The position numbers and the translations under genes are program-made. Source: Sepiola atlantica (taxonomy: Eukaryota > Mollusca > Cephalopoda > Sepiida > Sepiolidae). Taken from it: a DNA stretch of 64,000 bases. Of this stretch, positions 33,320-44,889 are shown piece after piece. A model generated the notes under the pieces. It saw nothing but the letters and a program-made list of their open reading frames with translations, searched no databases and was not told the DNA's origin. The stretch covers positions 129,285,288-129,349,287 of the forward strand of contig OY744521.1 of assembly GCA_963556195.1 (NCBI GenBank). The letters run 5' to 3'. The first letter of the stretch is position 1; each line of letters begins with the position of its first letter.

Positions 33320-33437
33320 AATTTATGAAAACGTGTTTCTGGCTATCAGATGTAATCAGCATGGCTACCCTCAGCAAGGATCGAATCTTTGCCCAAAATA
33401 GCCATGCTGATGACGACTGATAGACAGTAACACGTGT
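33320..33437. repeat. Imperfect inverted repeat
   Basis: ACGTGTT, GGCTATCAG and ATCAGCATGGCTA on the left pair with TAGCCATGCTGAT, CTGATAG and AACACGTGT on the right. The arms are about 45 bp with small bulges around an about 35-bp loop. Origin unknown; may be a hairpin MITE or terminal fragment. Confidence 0.75.
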
Positions 33438-33680
33438 ATATGGATTTCTTTTATGTGTGTAAATTAATTAATTAATTAATATATATATATATTTATAGTT
33501 CATGATTAAAAGTTAATCAAGAAAGAAAAAGCCAGCCGACCGGTTTCGCTCTCTCTTAACAAAGGCTGTATCGAGGGATTAAAAAAAAACGAGGGTTTTT
33601 TAAAAAGGGGTGAAAAGAGAGAGTACAGAAAATAAAATAGCGTTATGGTATATGTACAATGGAGGATGAATCTCAGAGAC

Positions 33681-33750
33681 TTATCACATCTAGTTCTAAT
33701 AGACACTCCCTTTGTGAACAAAGGGAGAGACGTGTAAGACGATGTGATAA
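33681..33750. ncRNA. Pre-miRNA-sized hairpin (candidate)
   Basis: TTATCACATC (33681-33690) pairs with GATGTGATAA (33741-33750). Inside, CTCCCTTTGT (33706-33715) pairs with ACAAAGGGAG around a 2-nt loop, leaving an internal bulge. Total 70 nt. Nothing shows it is transcribed; a MITE relic is equally possible. Confidence 0.25.
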
Positions 33751-33777
33751 TAAAATTTCGTACTCCCCCCAAAATCA

Positions 33778-33780
<3 letters not shown>

Positions 33781-33831
<51 letters not shown>
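33781..33831. repeat. (TA)n microsatellite
   Basis: Pure TA run. Confidence 0.98.
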
Positions 33832-33833
<2 letters not shown>

Positions 33834-34329
33834 ACCCTTACCCTATAGTTTAATCCAAATGTAATTATAAAAATATAGAATATATGTAGATTGAATGTAG
33901 AATATATGTAGATTGAATACCCACCATAACGCTATAGTTTAACACTAATGTAATTGTAGATGAATATACCCTCGAAGTTAAGTGTCTAATTTGAAATATA
34001 GTGTATAAATGCAACATTGTGAAGAGAAATAGTACTAGGGCAAAGTTAGGGTCCACAACATTGTCGTCCCATTTCTATTCTGACGAACAGTTACCAGCAG
34101 GTACTGCTACTGCTTCTACAAAATCTCTCCGCTTGACAAGGCTAGTTTCTAGCGAAATGATTGCAAAAAAAAAAAAAATTAATTCTTGAAAGTTAAAATG
34201 AAAAAAATCTGTTTTGATTTTTATTTTTATTAATATATTCTGCATCCTCTGTACTTTTGGACGTTTGCCTCAATTTTATACTACATTTCTTAAAAGATGC
34301 TTTAAAATAAAAGAATATGAACTAACCAA
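33832..34329. other. Unassigned AT-rich DNA with a partial local duplication
   Basis: A CTATAGTTTAA...TAATGTAATT block occurs at about 33843 and again at 33931, and AGAATATATGTAGATTGAAT occurs twice in between. No gene. Confidence 0.5.
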
Positions 34330-34330
34330 T

Positions 34331-34420
<90 letters not shown>
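34330..34420. repeat. (TA)n microsatellite
   Basis: Long TA run with one TACATA interruption. Confidence 0.98.
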
Positions 34421-34422
<2 letters not shown>

Positions 34423-34928
34423 GGTAACTTCGGTTAGAGAACTGAATGTAGTCATAGAGCAATATTGGCGGAGTTATGTGGGTAAACACAAACTACCATC
34501 TCAGTTATATGTAATAATGTATGTTATCTGCCATGCGACTGAACAATTTGATTTCACTCTCGAAAAAGAAGACCAACATAGGGATAAATTCAAGATAATG
34601 AATCGGTCAGTAATAAGTACTTTCTCATCTAAAGTTATAACAATAAAAAGTATAATGCTATATTTATTTAATCTTTATATGTATAAAAATGCGATATAAA
34701 GTAAAATTCTGTTTGTCTTTTGTCATGGGCTATGCGTTTGCTTTATTTTTCATTTTACTCGAGTGTAAAGTCTCAGAAACAAAAGGGACCCCATCATCTC
34801 GGTATGAGATACATAGATATCCGAGTATTCAACTAAAGTTCTCCCTTACTCTCAAACGTTGAGTTAGTAAAGAAGTGAATAACATTAATTTTCCTCTCCC
34901 CAATTGTCCTGTTAACTATTTTATAATA
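34421..34928. other. Unassigned DNA
   Basis: No family recognised. Confidence 0.4.
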
Positions 34929-35476
34929 CAGGGTGATTCATAAGTCACTTAGCTATTTATTTTTGAAATTCTAAAGTTAAAAAATACGGTAATACAAAAC
35001 AGAAAGTTTATTCAACAAAAGCATTCATGGGAGTTTAAAAATACAGCAAATTTTCAAAATTTCTACCTTCGTTCTGCATGCATAGCTCCATTCTTTTTTG
35101 CAAGGAATTTACGACTCTTTGTAGCATATTTGATTGATTGAGTGTTGTGCGAAGGAGGCTTTCTGTTCACATCACGTTTCCATTGCCTTTCAACAAGTGT
35201 GGAAGATTAATCAAATTTGGCCATATGAATAACAATAAAAATTCGCTCTTCAATTGTAAATGGCATACTGCCTGAAAAAAAAGCACATATGATGATTTAT
35301 ACAAATTTAAATAAATAAAAATAAATATATATAGAAACAAATATATAAACGAACAAATTTAAAATAACAAATGGCAGTAATTAGAGAGTAAGATAACAAT
35401 AATCAAAAGTTCGTAGTATGTTTGTGCTTCATATGGTAATCATTTTAAATAGCTAAGTGACTTATGAATCACCCTG
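34929..35476 (-). mobile_element. mariner-type MITE with relic transposase N-terminus
   Basis: Perfect 31-bp terminal inverted repeats start CAGGGTGATTCATAAGTCAC (34929-34959) and are mirrored at 35446-35476. TA lies on each side (34927-34928 and 35477-35478), the Tc1/mariner target. On the minus strand from about 35266 to 35057 a frame starts MPFTIEERIFIVIHMAKFD, hits a stop, then continues to ...GAMHAERR. This resembles the N-terminal DNA-binding part of a mariner-like transposase. The catalytic part is absent, so it is a deletion derivative that needed an external transposase. Confidence 0.85.
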
Positions 35477-35885
35477 TATATCTTTCTTGTGGTCTTTTGC
35501 TCTTACTAGATTTCAGGACAAGAATTCATCTAGTCTGGTGGAGTATCCAGCTAAGTGTGGTTACTTGAAGTAACACCAACAGAAGGTCCACCATTCCTCG
35601 TATGAGCCAATGTGGGGAAACCATAGCGAGGCGATTATATTTAAGCTTCGAATACGATGTTATTTTTAATATTTGGTCAGCATTTACTTGTAAAATGAAG
35701 TATCATCATGTCAGGTTGTACTGACAAAGCTTTGTACGGAGTGACCGAAGACACTCGAGGATGGTGTCTAGTAGGTAATTGAAACTCTCCCATAAGGTAA
35801 ATCAGACTCTGCAGTAACATGTGTGTGTATGTGTGACATGTGTGCTCACGTCTTATATATAAACACACAGTAACCACAACATTTA
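35477..35885. other. Unassigned DNA
   Basis: No gene or repeat recognised. Confidence 0.4.
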
Positions 35886-36420
35886 CAATTATTCAATTCG
35901 ACTCCAGAAACATTTCTATCTTTAAAAAACCACCCATTAGTACTAAAAGACCATCAGCTATTAATTTATTAACGGCGCTCACTACATTGAAAAAAAAACA
36001 CACAACACAAACAAATCACCTACACATGTCAAGTCTACCTGCAATAAAATGAGATGTTCAGTTTATCAACATTTAGTTATAGACCCCCCTCCACAATCTC
36101 AAATACATGCATCCAAATACAACCGCTACACTTTACGAGTTATAATGTCATATATTAAATCTTTTGCACGAAATGCCCAAATAGTGAATATATAGGAAAG
36201 AGAAAATTATCTTTTAGATTTAGATTTAATGACCACAAACTTAATATTAGACAAAACACACCGTATTCCTAAATAGTCAAACATTTAAATCAAAGAGATC
36301 AGACATAAAATTACATCAAATCTATTTTAATCAGATACCGACTTCCTGAAAACATATACAAGCAGACATAAAACAATGGATTTAAATACGAAACACACAC
36401 AAAACAGGTCTGTGCGAGTT
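35886..36420 (+). pseudogene. Penelope-like element remnant (GIY-YIG region)
   Basis: About 36157-36260 reads LCTKCPNSEYIGKRKLSFRF then FNDHKLNIRQNT. The CxKCxxxYIG start, the Arg-containing helix and the following DHK match the GIY-YIG endonuclease of Penelope-like retroelements. The next 150 bases give broken pieces such as HLNQRDQ, IRYRLPENIYKQT and KYETHTK, usual for the C-terminal part. Upstream (35890-35950) a NISIFKKPPISTKRPS piece fits the link between reverse transcriptase and nuclease. Stops and frameshifts abound. The nuclease would cut the target DNA. Confidence 0.6.
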
Positions 36421-36734
36421 TTTAATATCTATAATTTTTTACAGACTAAGAAGAGTTTCGTTTAGGAATGAAACTTTGTTGTACTGAAGGATTGCACGTG
36501 GACCGGCTTATACGTTAAAAAAAGAATGAATGCTACACGAAGTGGAAAATGTCGATTTTTTAATAACGGTTTCATGTACATTCAATTTTTATAAAATGAT
36601 ACATTTTTTTTATTTAGAGTCGAGAACCGCTCGAAATATTAAAATTTAAATTATATTACCACCTATAATTTAACGTGGGTATATGTTTTCCATACGGCTA
36701 TGTTTTATTTGTCAAATGTGAAGAAATCCATCAT

Positions 36735-36835
36735 CTATAGAGGAGAAACACACTTTTGAATCCACAGAAGAGAACAGTTTTGCACCACTTTTATGTTTCC
36801 TTACGAAGATTAAAATCAAGATATAATGTTAAATT
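36735..36835 (-). mobile_element. Helitron-family fragment, reversed
   Basis: GAACAGTTTTGCACCACTTTTATGTTTCCT-type sequence (in part) matches 13308-13345 near the 3' end of the Helitron at 13.3-14.6 kb, in the same plus-strand orientation, so this is a minus-strand copy. Its terminal hairpin is lost. Confidence 0.6.
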
Positions 36836-36839
36836 AATT

Positions 36840-37301
36840 AAGCAATCATTATGAATTCAAGAACACATCTGCTAGTTGTAAGGATAAGTAATGTGGACTA
36901 TATTTAGTTTAATTCAGTTTCATACAAATAAGCAAAGACTAAAACTAGGAATAAGACATCAATTAATAAATAGTCTCCAAATTTTTAAGGGGCTTTAGGA
37001 AGCTTTATTTAAGCACAACCTCCTATTTGAAAGTTCAAATATCTTAGATTTCCATTAAATTTGATCCCTAGTCATTAGACCAATTAAGCATGATTCATTG
37101 AATTTCAATTTAAATTTCTTCTTAATTTCTTTACATTTTTAGATATTTTCTAGAATCCATATTATGCAATGGATTTTGATCAAAATTTGAATAACGATTC
37201 TAGTCACAAGGTTTAATATAATTATATCTTCATTTTAAGCTTTGTAAAAGGACATAACTGTTCGGGGGATTTTACCCGTCCTTTGACGGGTACTCTTCTA
37301 G
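36840..37301 (+). mobile_element. Helitron 3' end (same family, plus strand)
   Basis: It ends in the hairpin ACCCGTC-CTTT-GACGGGT (37274-37291), then ACTCTT and CTAG (37298-37301), followed by T: a textbook Helitron 3' terminus. Upstream parts (CATTATGAATTC..., ATATTTAGTTTAATTCAGTT) match the minus-strand Helitron at 13.3-14.6 kb. The 5' TC end is not found nearby, so the copy is probably 5'-truncated or joined to the reversed fragment on its left. Confidence 0.75.
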
Positions 37302-37364
37302 TATATATATAAAGTTAGGTATGTGTATATATTCATATATTTGTATGTAAAGGATTCACTACTA

Positions 37365-37445
37365 ATTAATCGATCAGCATGAATTCTGGAACACAGTTAC
37401 TAGGCGTAAGAGTGACTAATCTGGGCTATATTTAGTTTAATTTAG
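37365..37445 (+). mobile_element. Helitron internal fragment
   Basis: CGATCAGCATGAATTCTGGA...GGCTATATTTAGTTTAATTT repeats the block at 36845-36925 and its counterpart in the minus-strand Helitron. It is cut off on both sides. Confidence 0.6.
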
Positions 37446-37721
37446 TTTCATGCATCTATATGGGAGGCCAAATTCGTCGGTCTGTCAGTCATCCCGATTC
37501 TCTGTCAATCGATGACATACATCTTCAATTGCTTTTCATCCATTCCTGAATCAGCCTGCTTCAAAATGAAAACAACACAAATGTTTACAATTTAAATTTT
37601 AGCATCAACCTTGTTATAATCAAAACAATCGTAGTCGCATTCCAAACGCAACGCCTACTCACACCCCTGATCTACCATTTCTATTCACTATCTTGCCCTT
37701 TTCCGATCATCTCGGCGTAAT

Positions 37722-37775
37722 ATCGTTACACCTTGACCTTTTGGCTAGGAGAAAAGTGTAGTATCTGTTCTAATA
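37722..37775 (+). ncRNA. U2 snRNA-like fragment (5' portion)
   Basis: ATCG...CCTTTTGGCTA followed by AAGTGTAGTATCTGTTCT matches the first about 50 nt of metazoan U2 snRNA, including the GTAGTA branch-point recognition core. After TTCT the similarity stops (no ATCAGTTTAATATCTG segment), so it is a truncated pseudogene or a SINE head derived from U2. No snRNA promoter can be recognised. Confidence 0.75.
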
Positions 37776-38770
37776 CTACACTTTATTTTTTTCTGTCTTC
37801 GGTCAGTGAAGAAGAAATACTTCTAGTCTGAGGCAATTTTTTTAATTTTTGTACCAATCCACAATGCACATTCTTGGGAGCTGGATTTTCCCCACATTAA
37901 AAACAGACCTTGTGTCTAACTTTGCCCTCGCGGGGAGGCAAGTGAATGGAGACTCTATATTTTCACAAATAATAATTAAACCTCCGAGAATTGCAATGTA
38001 GTATTTCGAAGGTAGCTTTATGTATTTCTAAACAATTTCGATGATGGCAAAGTAATTATCTGCGCAGACGGACAGGTTATCGGACTATTAAAGTGCAAGT
38101 AATTCTGATATTATTGCAATGACGAGCGTTCTTGTTTTTTTCAATTTAGTTATTCGATATTTTTTCTCTTTTTTTTCAGTAATAATGAATTTCGATTCCA
38201 GTGTGGCATTGCAAGACTCACATTATTTGGAGTGAAAGAATTGGATTCGACCCAGAATGTTGTTGTTTATACGGCGTGCTGACAACAACAGACACGAACC
38301 ACTTCAGTCCCCTTCCGTCTCACTCACGTACATAAGTTTTTGTCTTTGTTCAGGCGGAAACGATGTTTATATACAATTGAGATAAAGGAAAACACCAATA
38401 TTATCAAATATTGAGCAAACATCATCAGGCAATAACGGGGAAAGGTAAACGATGCATTTTGGATGCACCATGAAATCTCTTTCCGGTTGATGTTAGTTAT
38501 CTATTATATTAGATAACCAAAAATTGAAAACGATTCATTGTAAATGATTACTTCTAGACGAATCGTCGTTTTATTTAAACCTGAAAAAACATGGGTGCAT
38601 ATCTTTACTAAACTGTATTAATAAACACTTGAAAAAAGGGAGTATATCCCCGAAATATTGTGATATTTCGGTTTCACACATACGACTCTAGTGATCTAGG
38701 GTAATCTGGAAGCAAGTAAGATTTAATTAAAAGCATCGCCTTGTTATTCAGTATTCTGTTTTCCTTCTTA
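37776..38770. other. Unassigned DNA
   Basis: No family recognised. A T-rich stretch near 38150-38180 and scattered short frames only. Confidence 0.4.
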
Positions 38771-38773
38771 CAG

Positions 38774-38960
38774 TCCGATCTTGAACAGAAAGAGCCACCA
38801 TGGTGTGCGACTTGTCAAGTGCCATACACAGTGGAACAATTTATGTTAGAATGTGTTGATGTTGCTCCCATGCGACGTAAACACTACAATGTTGGTACAA
38901 TGAAGGGACTACTTAAACGCATCAGAGTAGAAATCATAGTCCTTTCTGAAAATGGTGGGT
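38774..38960 (+). pseudogene. Retrotransposon C-terminal zinc-binding fragment
   Basis: The open stretch reads EPPWCATCQVPYTVEQFMLE, then CVDVAPMRRKHY. The pattern P-x-C-x2-C-x4-TVE(H/Q)-x4-EC is the C-terminal zinc-binding end found after the RNase H of I/Jockey-type LINEs (the usual His is Gln here). A TTTTCCTTCTTACAG just before it resembles a splice acceptor, but a LINE fragment explains the protein better. Confidence 0.6.
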
Positions 38961-39199
38961 TTATACCCCAATATCTAATATCTATTAGTTCAATAAACAA
39001 AACTTCCATAGGGAAAATAATCAATTGCAAACTATTTACTTAAGAAATATACACATATAAAAGCAATTCATCCAAATATGTCAAACATTTAAAAATATTA
39101 CGAACCTCAAGCATAAAATCCTTTTACCAATATAAATGGAGTCGGCGTCAGATAACCCTACAGGGTTGATATGCCGTAAAAAAAAACAAAAAAAAACAA

Positions 39200-39201
<2 letters not shown>
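38961..39201. other. Unassigned AT-rich DNA
   Basis: Nothing recognised. Confidence 0.4.

Positions 39202-39258
<57 letters not shown>
39202..39258. repeat. (TA)n microsatellite
   Basis: Pure AT run after an A-rich stretch. Confidence 0.98.
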
Positions 39259-39261
<3 letters not shown>

Positions 39262-39491
39262 CGCATTGTTATTAGCCCCCTATGAATTATTTATGCATAT
39301 ATTTACGTTTATAATAAGATATTACTAATTCTTCCGTACTTTTCTGAGTCTCCTCATAGAGTTACATATCGGATGGGTTCGGAAGATTTCTTTCTTGTGA
39401 TACCGGTTTGAAGCTGTTCTGTTGTCTGTATACCGCCTCTCTCTCTCGGATGTTCATGCATGATTAAGGAGTGGCGACCATTTTATTTTAA

Positions 39492-41199
39492 TCTTTCAAT
39501 GCTTTTAATTTCAAATACGACACATTCCAACAAAATGTCTATTTAATATAATATTCAACAAAAATGTGTCAAACTGCGACTTGTTTCACATCTGCAACAA
39601 GCCTGTTGGCAAGTGTGAGTAGGTATCAGTATGATTTTGCGTCAGCACCCCCATTAGATATGTAATCGGTATCCTCCATGTAACGGGCAAGTGTCATCGG
39701 TGTTTCATCTGCCTAATCCAAGAGCCTAAATTTTAAAATCTGGTCATTATAATCGCAAGTAAAAATTATTTTATGATTCTCTAGTATATTATGATTATTT
39801 AGATGCATACATTGTGTGACAATGTTGAGTGGACCTACGGAAGATAGAAAGCAAAAATACACGCTAGTATGAATTAGAAGTGGGCCTACGAAAGTCGGCG
39901 ATCAGAGCATCGCGCTAGTGTGAATTAACAGAGAAAAACAAATGTTTTTCATTAAACCAAACACCGGTAAAAGAAGATAAGGGCGCCACCCGATCTGGGA
40001 CGACAGCCTAGATTGTTACTGTTGTATCAAGGTAACGACCACTGCATAAGACAGATGTTAGCCGGACACCGCGATGTCTGATTTAGTTTGAAGAATGTCA
40101 TGTTTCGCTTGAAGTCGGGGCTTAGACACAGGACAGGTGTGATTTGAACCGATAGGGCCCCCATCCCCAAGCATCTCGTCAACGAGTTGGTTTCGGTGAA
40201 CATAAGTTGGGAGGACTTACGGCCATTGGTGGAATTTCATTTTCTCGGTTATCTTTGAATGAGTTGCTCTGAGACGGTCCCCCCTCCTCTCACCAGTGAG
40301 CGGTGAGGGATCGGGTGCGATTGAGAATCCCAATTATGACAGGCAGAAGGATAATGAAGGAAAAATTAAAAAAATTTTTTTTCTTTTGTTCGCTGACTGA
40401 ATTCTGTTAGAAGAAGGGTAGGGCCAGGTAAAGCCGATTCCAATATAAGGCAGGCGCAACAGGCCTAGACGACTCGCTTTTGCTCGCCATCGAGGTCGAC
40501 GTCGGTGGAAGACGGACCCCTTCCAGACCTGGTGATTGGGCTTTGCCGGTCTGAGACACAGAGTTAGAAGAGACTTGACTTGTTTTTTCTCGCTCACCGA
40601 ATCCACGCTGCTCTGAGACGGACCCTCCACCGGACTTGGGCAATTTCGTCAAAAACCTAAAACCCGTCTGTTAACAATTAGAGCGTTAGTCCAAATACAC
40701 AGAGTCAGGAGTAGAAATTATAGTACTATCTTGACTTGAAATTATACAAGTTTTCTTTTGTTTTCTATTTTCTAGCCAAATAATTTTTAAAAACTATTTT
40801 ACTGGTTCTGCTTAAAATGACCCTTCGCTTCGCAGTGGTGCTAAGTTGCTGACCCAATCCGGATAATTATCCACTGATCTATCAATCACAACGTGGGCCT
40901 TTCGATATCTGCAGCCTTTATCAGAGCGGCAATTTTTCCCGAGTAGTACCGGGTGACCAACCGAACTCAGGAACGGCCAAATTGGTGACGTCACGGACGC
41001 CGTGAACGACAGGGCTTGAATTGTAGTATTTTGTTATACATGTAAAATTTTATGCCATTTGTTGCACATTTGCAATACCATTTGTTTTTGTTCAATAAAT
41101 ATATTTTTTTCTCCAAAAATAATTTATACTACTTTATATTACCCCTATGAAACGTTTTCACTTTTTTCAAACCAATATAAAAAATAAAGCATTTAAAGA
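39492..41199. mobile_element. piggyBac-type MITE (second copy) split by an insertion
   Basis: The outer parts (39492-39810 and 41025-41199) align along their length with the MITE at 24630-25126. TTAA flanks both ends (39488-39491 and 41200-41203). Its termini read TCTTTCAATG and, in reverse complement, TCTTTAAATG, so the CCC start has become TCT at both ends. The MITE is interrupted by 39816-41019. Confidence 0.85.
39816..41019. mobile_element. 1.2-kb insertion of unknown type
   Basis: It is defined by comparison with the uninterrupted MITE at 24.6 kb. ATTGT occurs on both sides (39811-39815 and 41020-41024), a likely 5-bp target duplication. It starts GTGACAATGTTGAG and ends GACAGGGCTTGAA, with no visible inverted repeats. 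It is more GC-rich than its surroundings and has no recognisable coding. A solo LTR or LTR-element fragment is possible (5-bp duplication), but the TG...CA ends are not clean. Confidence 0.6.
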
Positions 41200-41203
41200 T
41201 TAA

Positions 41204-44200
41204 AACATATCTTATTTATTTAATCATAGATCCATATTCCGTAACTGAGTTGTCTCTGCCTAAACCATCACCACAGTAATATGAACGCACTTATACCAAG
41301 ATGTTACACGCATTTCTTCATTAACATTCAAACTGGAACTTATATATTACTTCGCATCCATCCATGTAAGATGATTAATTGACCAATCTCTATTGCAGGC
41401 GAAAGTTGAACCTCAGGGTCAAACCATGTCAATCATAAACAAGTAACCTTATGAATATAGCGAATCATACATCTACAATTAATTAAAAATCACGCTACTG
41501 CAAAGTAATATGCTGCTGTAACAGTTACACATTTCGAAGTACTATTTTCTTTTGGTGTAATTAGACAGGCTTACTGGTCAATCATATGTCGTATCGTAAG
41601 AATACATTAAAACTTCTGTGTTTTCCCGCCTTAGCAGTTAGAGTTTTGAAATCGTACTAGCAAGACGTACTGTCGCCAGCCGCATGATTACATTTACAAA
41701 GATACGTGGCGCCCTTTTGTTTTGACTATCATATGTTTTAATACCTTTTCAACACAGCCCTAAATAAAAGGTTTTCTATTAACTTTCAATGTCGTCTGTT
41801 GCCGTCTACTTATCTCATCTATGAAGTCAGATGGACCTTATATCTATTTTATTCATTTATGGAGTCACATGGACCTTCTATCACAGCAAAACCTTATTCA
41901 TAATGGAGACGGATACTATTTCCCTACCTTCTTATACAGCAATTACAGGGAATAATCGATTGACTTACAGAAAAAACAAACCCATTTTTATTTATATTAA
42001 CATTTATTGTCATAATAACAGACAACCTCGGTGCTGTCTGCAAATAAATGAGGGACCCCTTATTGCTCCTGCTCCCAACCCCAGTCTTGCACCCCATCCT
42101 TATTTTCAAGTTATAAATAAAATCAAATAAAACATTTAAACGTAGTATTTGATGTAAATTGATGACAAGTGCGAACAAAAACTCTACTATTTTATTGTAA
42201 ATAACACTAATGCCAAAATAATACCATTATTTGATTCTACGTAAAACTTTACGCGAAAAATGTTGTGTTTGATCTTATTATAGTGCTTTGTTTTCAATTG
42301 CATCCTCGCTGGACATGGAGACATAAGTATAGCATAAATTGATCGACATAAACAATTTTACTTATATATGACACTGTATGACAAATAGATCTCTAAGGTT
42401 ATAAGAGAAAATGATAATTGGAATATGATTAAGAGAAATTAATATTTTAATCATACATGAAGAATTCTTAGGGCTTTGTTAAGGATTGAACTCAAGAAAT
42501 GACCAGCCAAAATGTTATTAAAACCGGGGGAACGGCGATAACTTATTTAAGCTTCCCAATCCCACTCTAACAAGATAAGTCGACCTCACTCGGTGGTCGT
42601 TATATTAGGGATAATGATTTAAACCAGATTTCCAGTCACTTCCCAAATTCTAGAAATAAAAGATTATATCTTTGGCGAGCCCTGGCCAGTAACAAGAATA
42701 ACAACATTATATAAGCATAGTTCCCAACATTCAGATTCAAGGGACGCCAAGTTGTGAGTGAATACAGAATTATTATCGAACAAAATTGAATTAAAATATA
42801 AAAATGGTTTCGTGGCCTGTTCAAAATGAGCATTAATGGACGAATTATAAGCTGACAGATAACCGAAAGGGAAGAAAAGTTTTGATTAAATAATACTATC
42901 GTTGGGACAACACGGTTAAAAAAATTGTCAAAATGACAGGACGCTACCCTGAAAAAAAGTCGAGTAGAGAATGAATATGGGTGGGGTCAGATGCGCCAGT
43001 CCCTTCCCGTACTAGGTAATAGTAGGAGTGGCAAACAAGAGTGAGTGGGAGTGAAGAGAGAAGAGCTACTCCAAAATGTGAAGAAACTAATAGAACGAAT
43101 TGATTGACCAATAAAGAATATTGGAGACCCAATTGGCTTAGTTGTGAGAAACGTTAACTAATGAAAATTTAGGTGGGAAAACTGGTGAAAAGATTACAGA
43201 ATTTACAAACATTACTGTAACCTGGCCTCACGCAAGTTCAGAAAAGGTTTAAATATAAGAATTTAAATATAATCTTCGCATATCGACAGCCTGATTCGCT
43301 ACTGTCAGTGGAATACACAGCTGTGACAACTTCCCGTATACTTCAGCCCCGTACCTAAATCGCTGTATCATAGGCTTAGTAGAATTTTAAGTTCCACATT
43401 CAAACCGTTTTGGGGGAGCGATTTTACTTCGTACAAATTGTATCGAAATTTCATATATAAACGGATCGAGTATTACGGTACAATCGAGTTTCTATTTTCT
43501 TTTCTTTCGAGACCTTTTTTGCATGAGGCAGCCGACTCAATAAGATCACTGTCCGACGACTTAGAAGCTTCCGTGGTCAAAAACATAACGCGAGGAAGAC
43601 GCAAAGACAGACCACACACGGGGCTAGTTTGTTGCGACCTAAACGCTTACACATAGTTATTGATGTTATTCGCCGTGAACGTGACTTTTGTCTATATGAT
43701 TATTGTAGTACCATCGTGCCGTTTTGGTTAATAGTCACATTTCCCATTAGGAGCAACGGTTAACTATTGCCTTGAGCCCACGTTGTGTTTAGATCCCAAA
43801 GAACTTGTGGTCTACTACCTGTCCGAACGGAAAAAACCCCGGTCACATTAGGCATTAGTCATTAATTCTCTGCAGAGAATTTTTTATCTTGACTTCTGGA
43901 CGAGGAATCATTGCAGATTAAAAATGAACACATTGTACAAAGTGGACAAGACATCCTTTTATACAAATAGTATTTATTTTCTAACTACATTTAAAAAATA
44001 ACAAAACTCTCAAATCGTTCGCGCTGAAAAGTGCGTCTCGTTTATTTGACGTTTTTTTAACGACTGTCCTTTCTTTCTCGTGACGACATAAAAAAAGAAA
44101 ACGAGAAAAACAAAAATCCCCTATGGCGGCTATACCACCGGCCCACAACACACCTAGTCGGCCGTCACTAACACCAGCTGTCAGCCTGCATGTTATTTGA

Positions 44201-44703
44201 TCTTTAGCTTTCCTGTACTAAATGACCTGGGTTATTTTGACCACAAGTTCTGATTGACAGCCTTACAATTAGCTAACATGGGGCCATTTAAATTAGGGAT
44301 GACGATTTTTCAGAGAAAATAGTGTTATTTCCATCATCCCCAAGTTTGTTCCAAGGCCGCAAAAAAGTAGTGCTTCTCATTGCCTTGTGCCACCATATAA
44401 CACAGATAGTTACCACATAGCTATCAACAAACTCTACCAGTCTTTAGTTTTTTGTAAGAGTATGTAGACGCATATTGTATAGAGACTGATTATCCCTAAC
44501 GTTTTGATGAATATCTGGATTCTCGTTGAATTGTTTTTTTTTATATAAGAAATTTGAAGGTCAATGAGTTTATAGTGGAAATAATTGAGATCGTTGGTTT
44601 GTGGTTTATATAATTATTGGCTGTGGTTTATATAATTATTGTAAACGAGTCATTATGAAGAATTGCTTTCATGGAATGATGTTATTTCTTTACTCCAACC
44701 TAT
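41204..44703. other. Unassigned AT-rich DNA
   Basis: About 3.5 kb without a recognisable gene or repeat family. Short frames (for example 99 residues at 41831-42130) show no domain. Confidence 0.4.
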
Positions 44704-44803
44704 TATTTCGTAAGTGAAATTAATTGAATTCTGATTGCCGGTATCCTCGTCAGTGGTTTTAACCATTGCACCAGTTTTCCTGAACATTCTCTGCTAATGT
44801 TAT
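44704..44803. repeat. Diverged direct repeat, copy 1
   Basis: ATTTCGTAAGTGA...TGCCGG...TTGCACCAGTTT...AACATT...CTGCT is shared with 45286-45382 in the same order. Family unknown. Confidence 0.65.
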
Positions 44804-44889
44804 ACATTGATTGTCTTTCTCTACTCTATTGTTATTTTCATGGTAGTTACTCGACTGAGCTCTAATATATGGTTCTCTTCTGTAAAATA

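Noticed and set aside
38243..38255. tRNA B-box-like GGATTCGACCC
   Set aside because: No matching A-box or cloverleaf arms at the right distance upstream.
38758..38960. Exon with acceptor TTTTCCTTCTTACAG and donor-like GTGGGT
   Set aside because: The encoded peptide is a LINE-type zinc-binding C-terminus, so a retrotransposon fragment explains it better than a host exon.
40140..40175. tRNA B-box-like sequence on the minus strand (GGTTCAAATC)
   Set aside because: No A-box or acceptor stem can be found, so neither a tRNA nor a tRNA-derived SINE can be supported.
39816..41019. Solo LTR
   Set aside because: The 5-bp duplication fits, but clean TG...CA termini are not found at the limits set by the MITE comparison, so I leave the class open.
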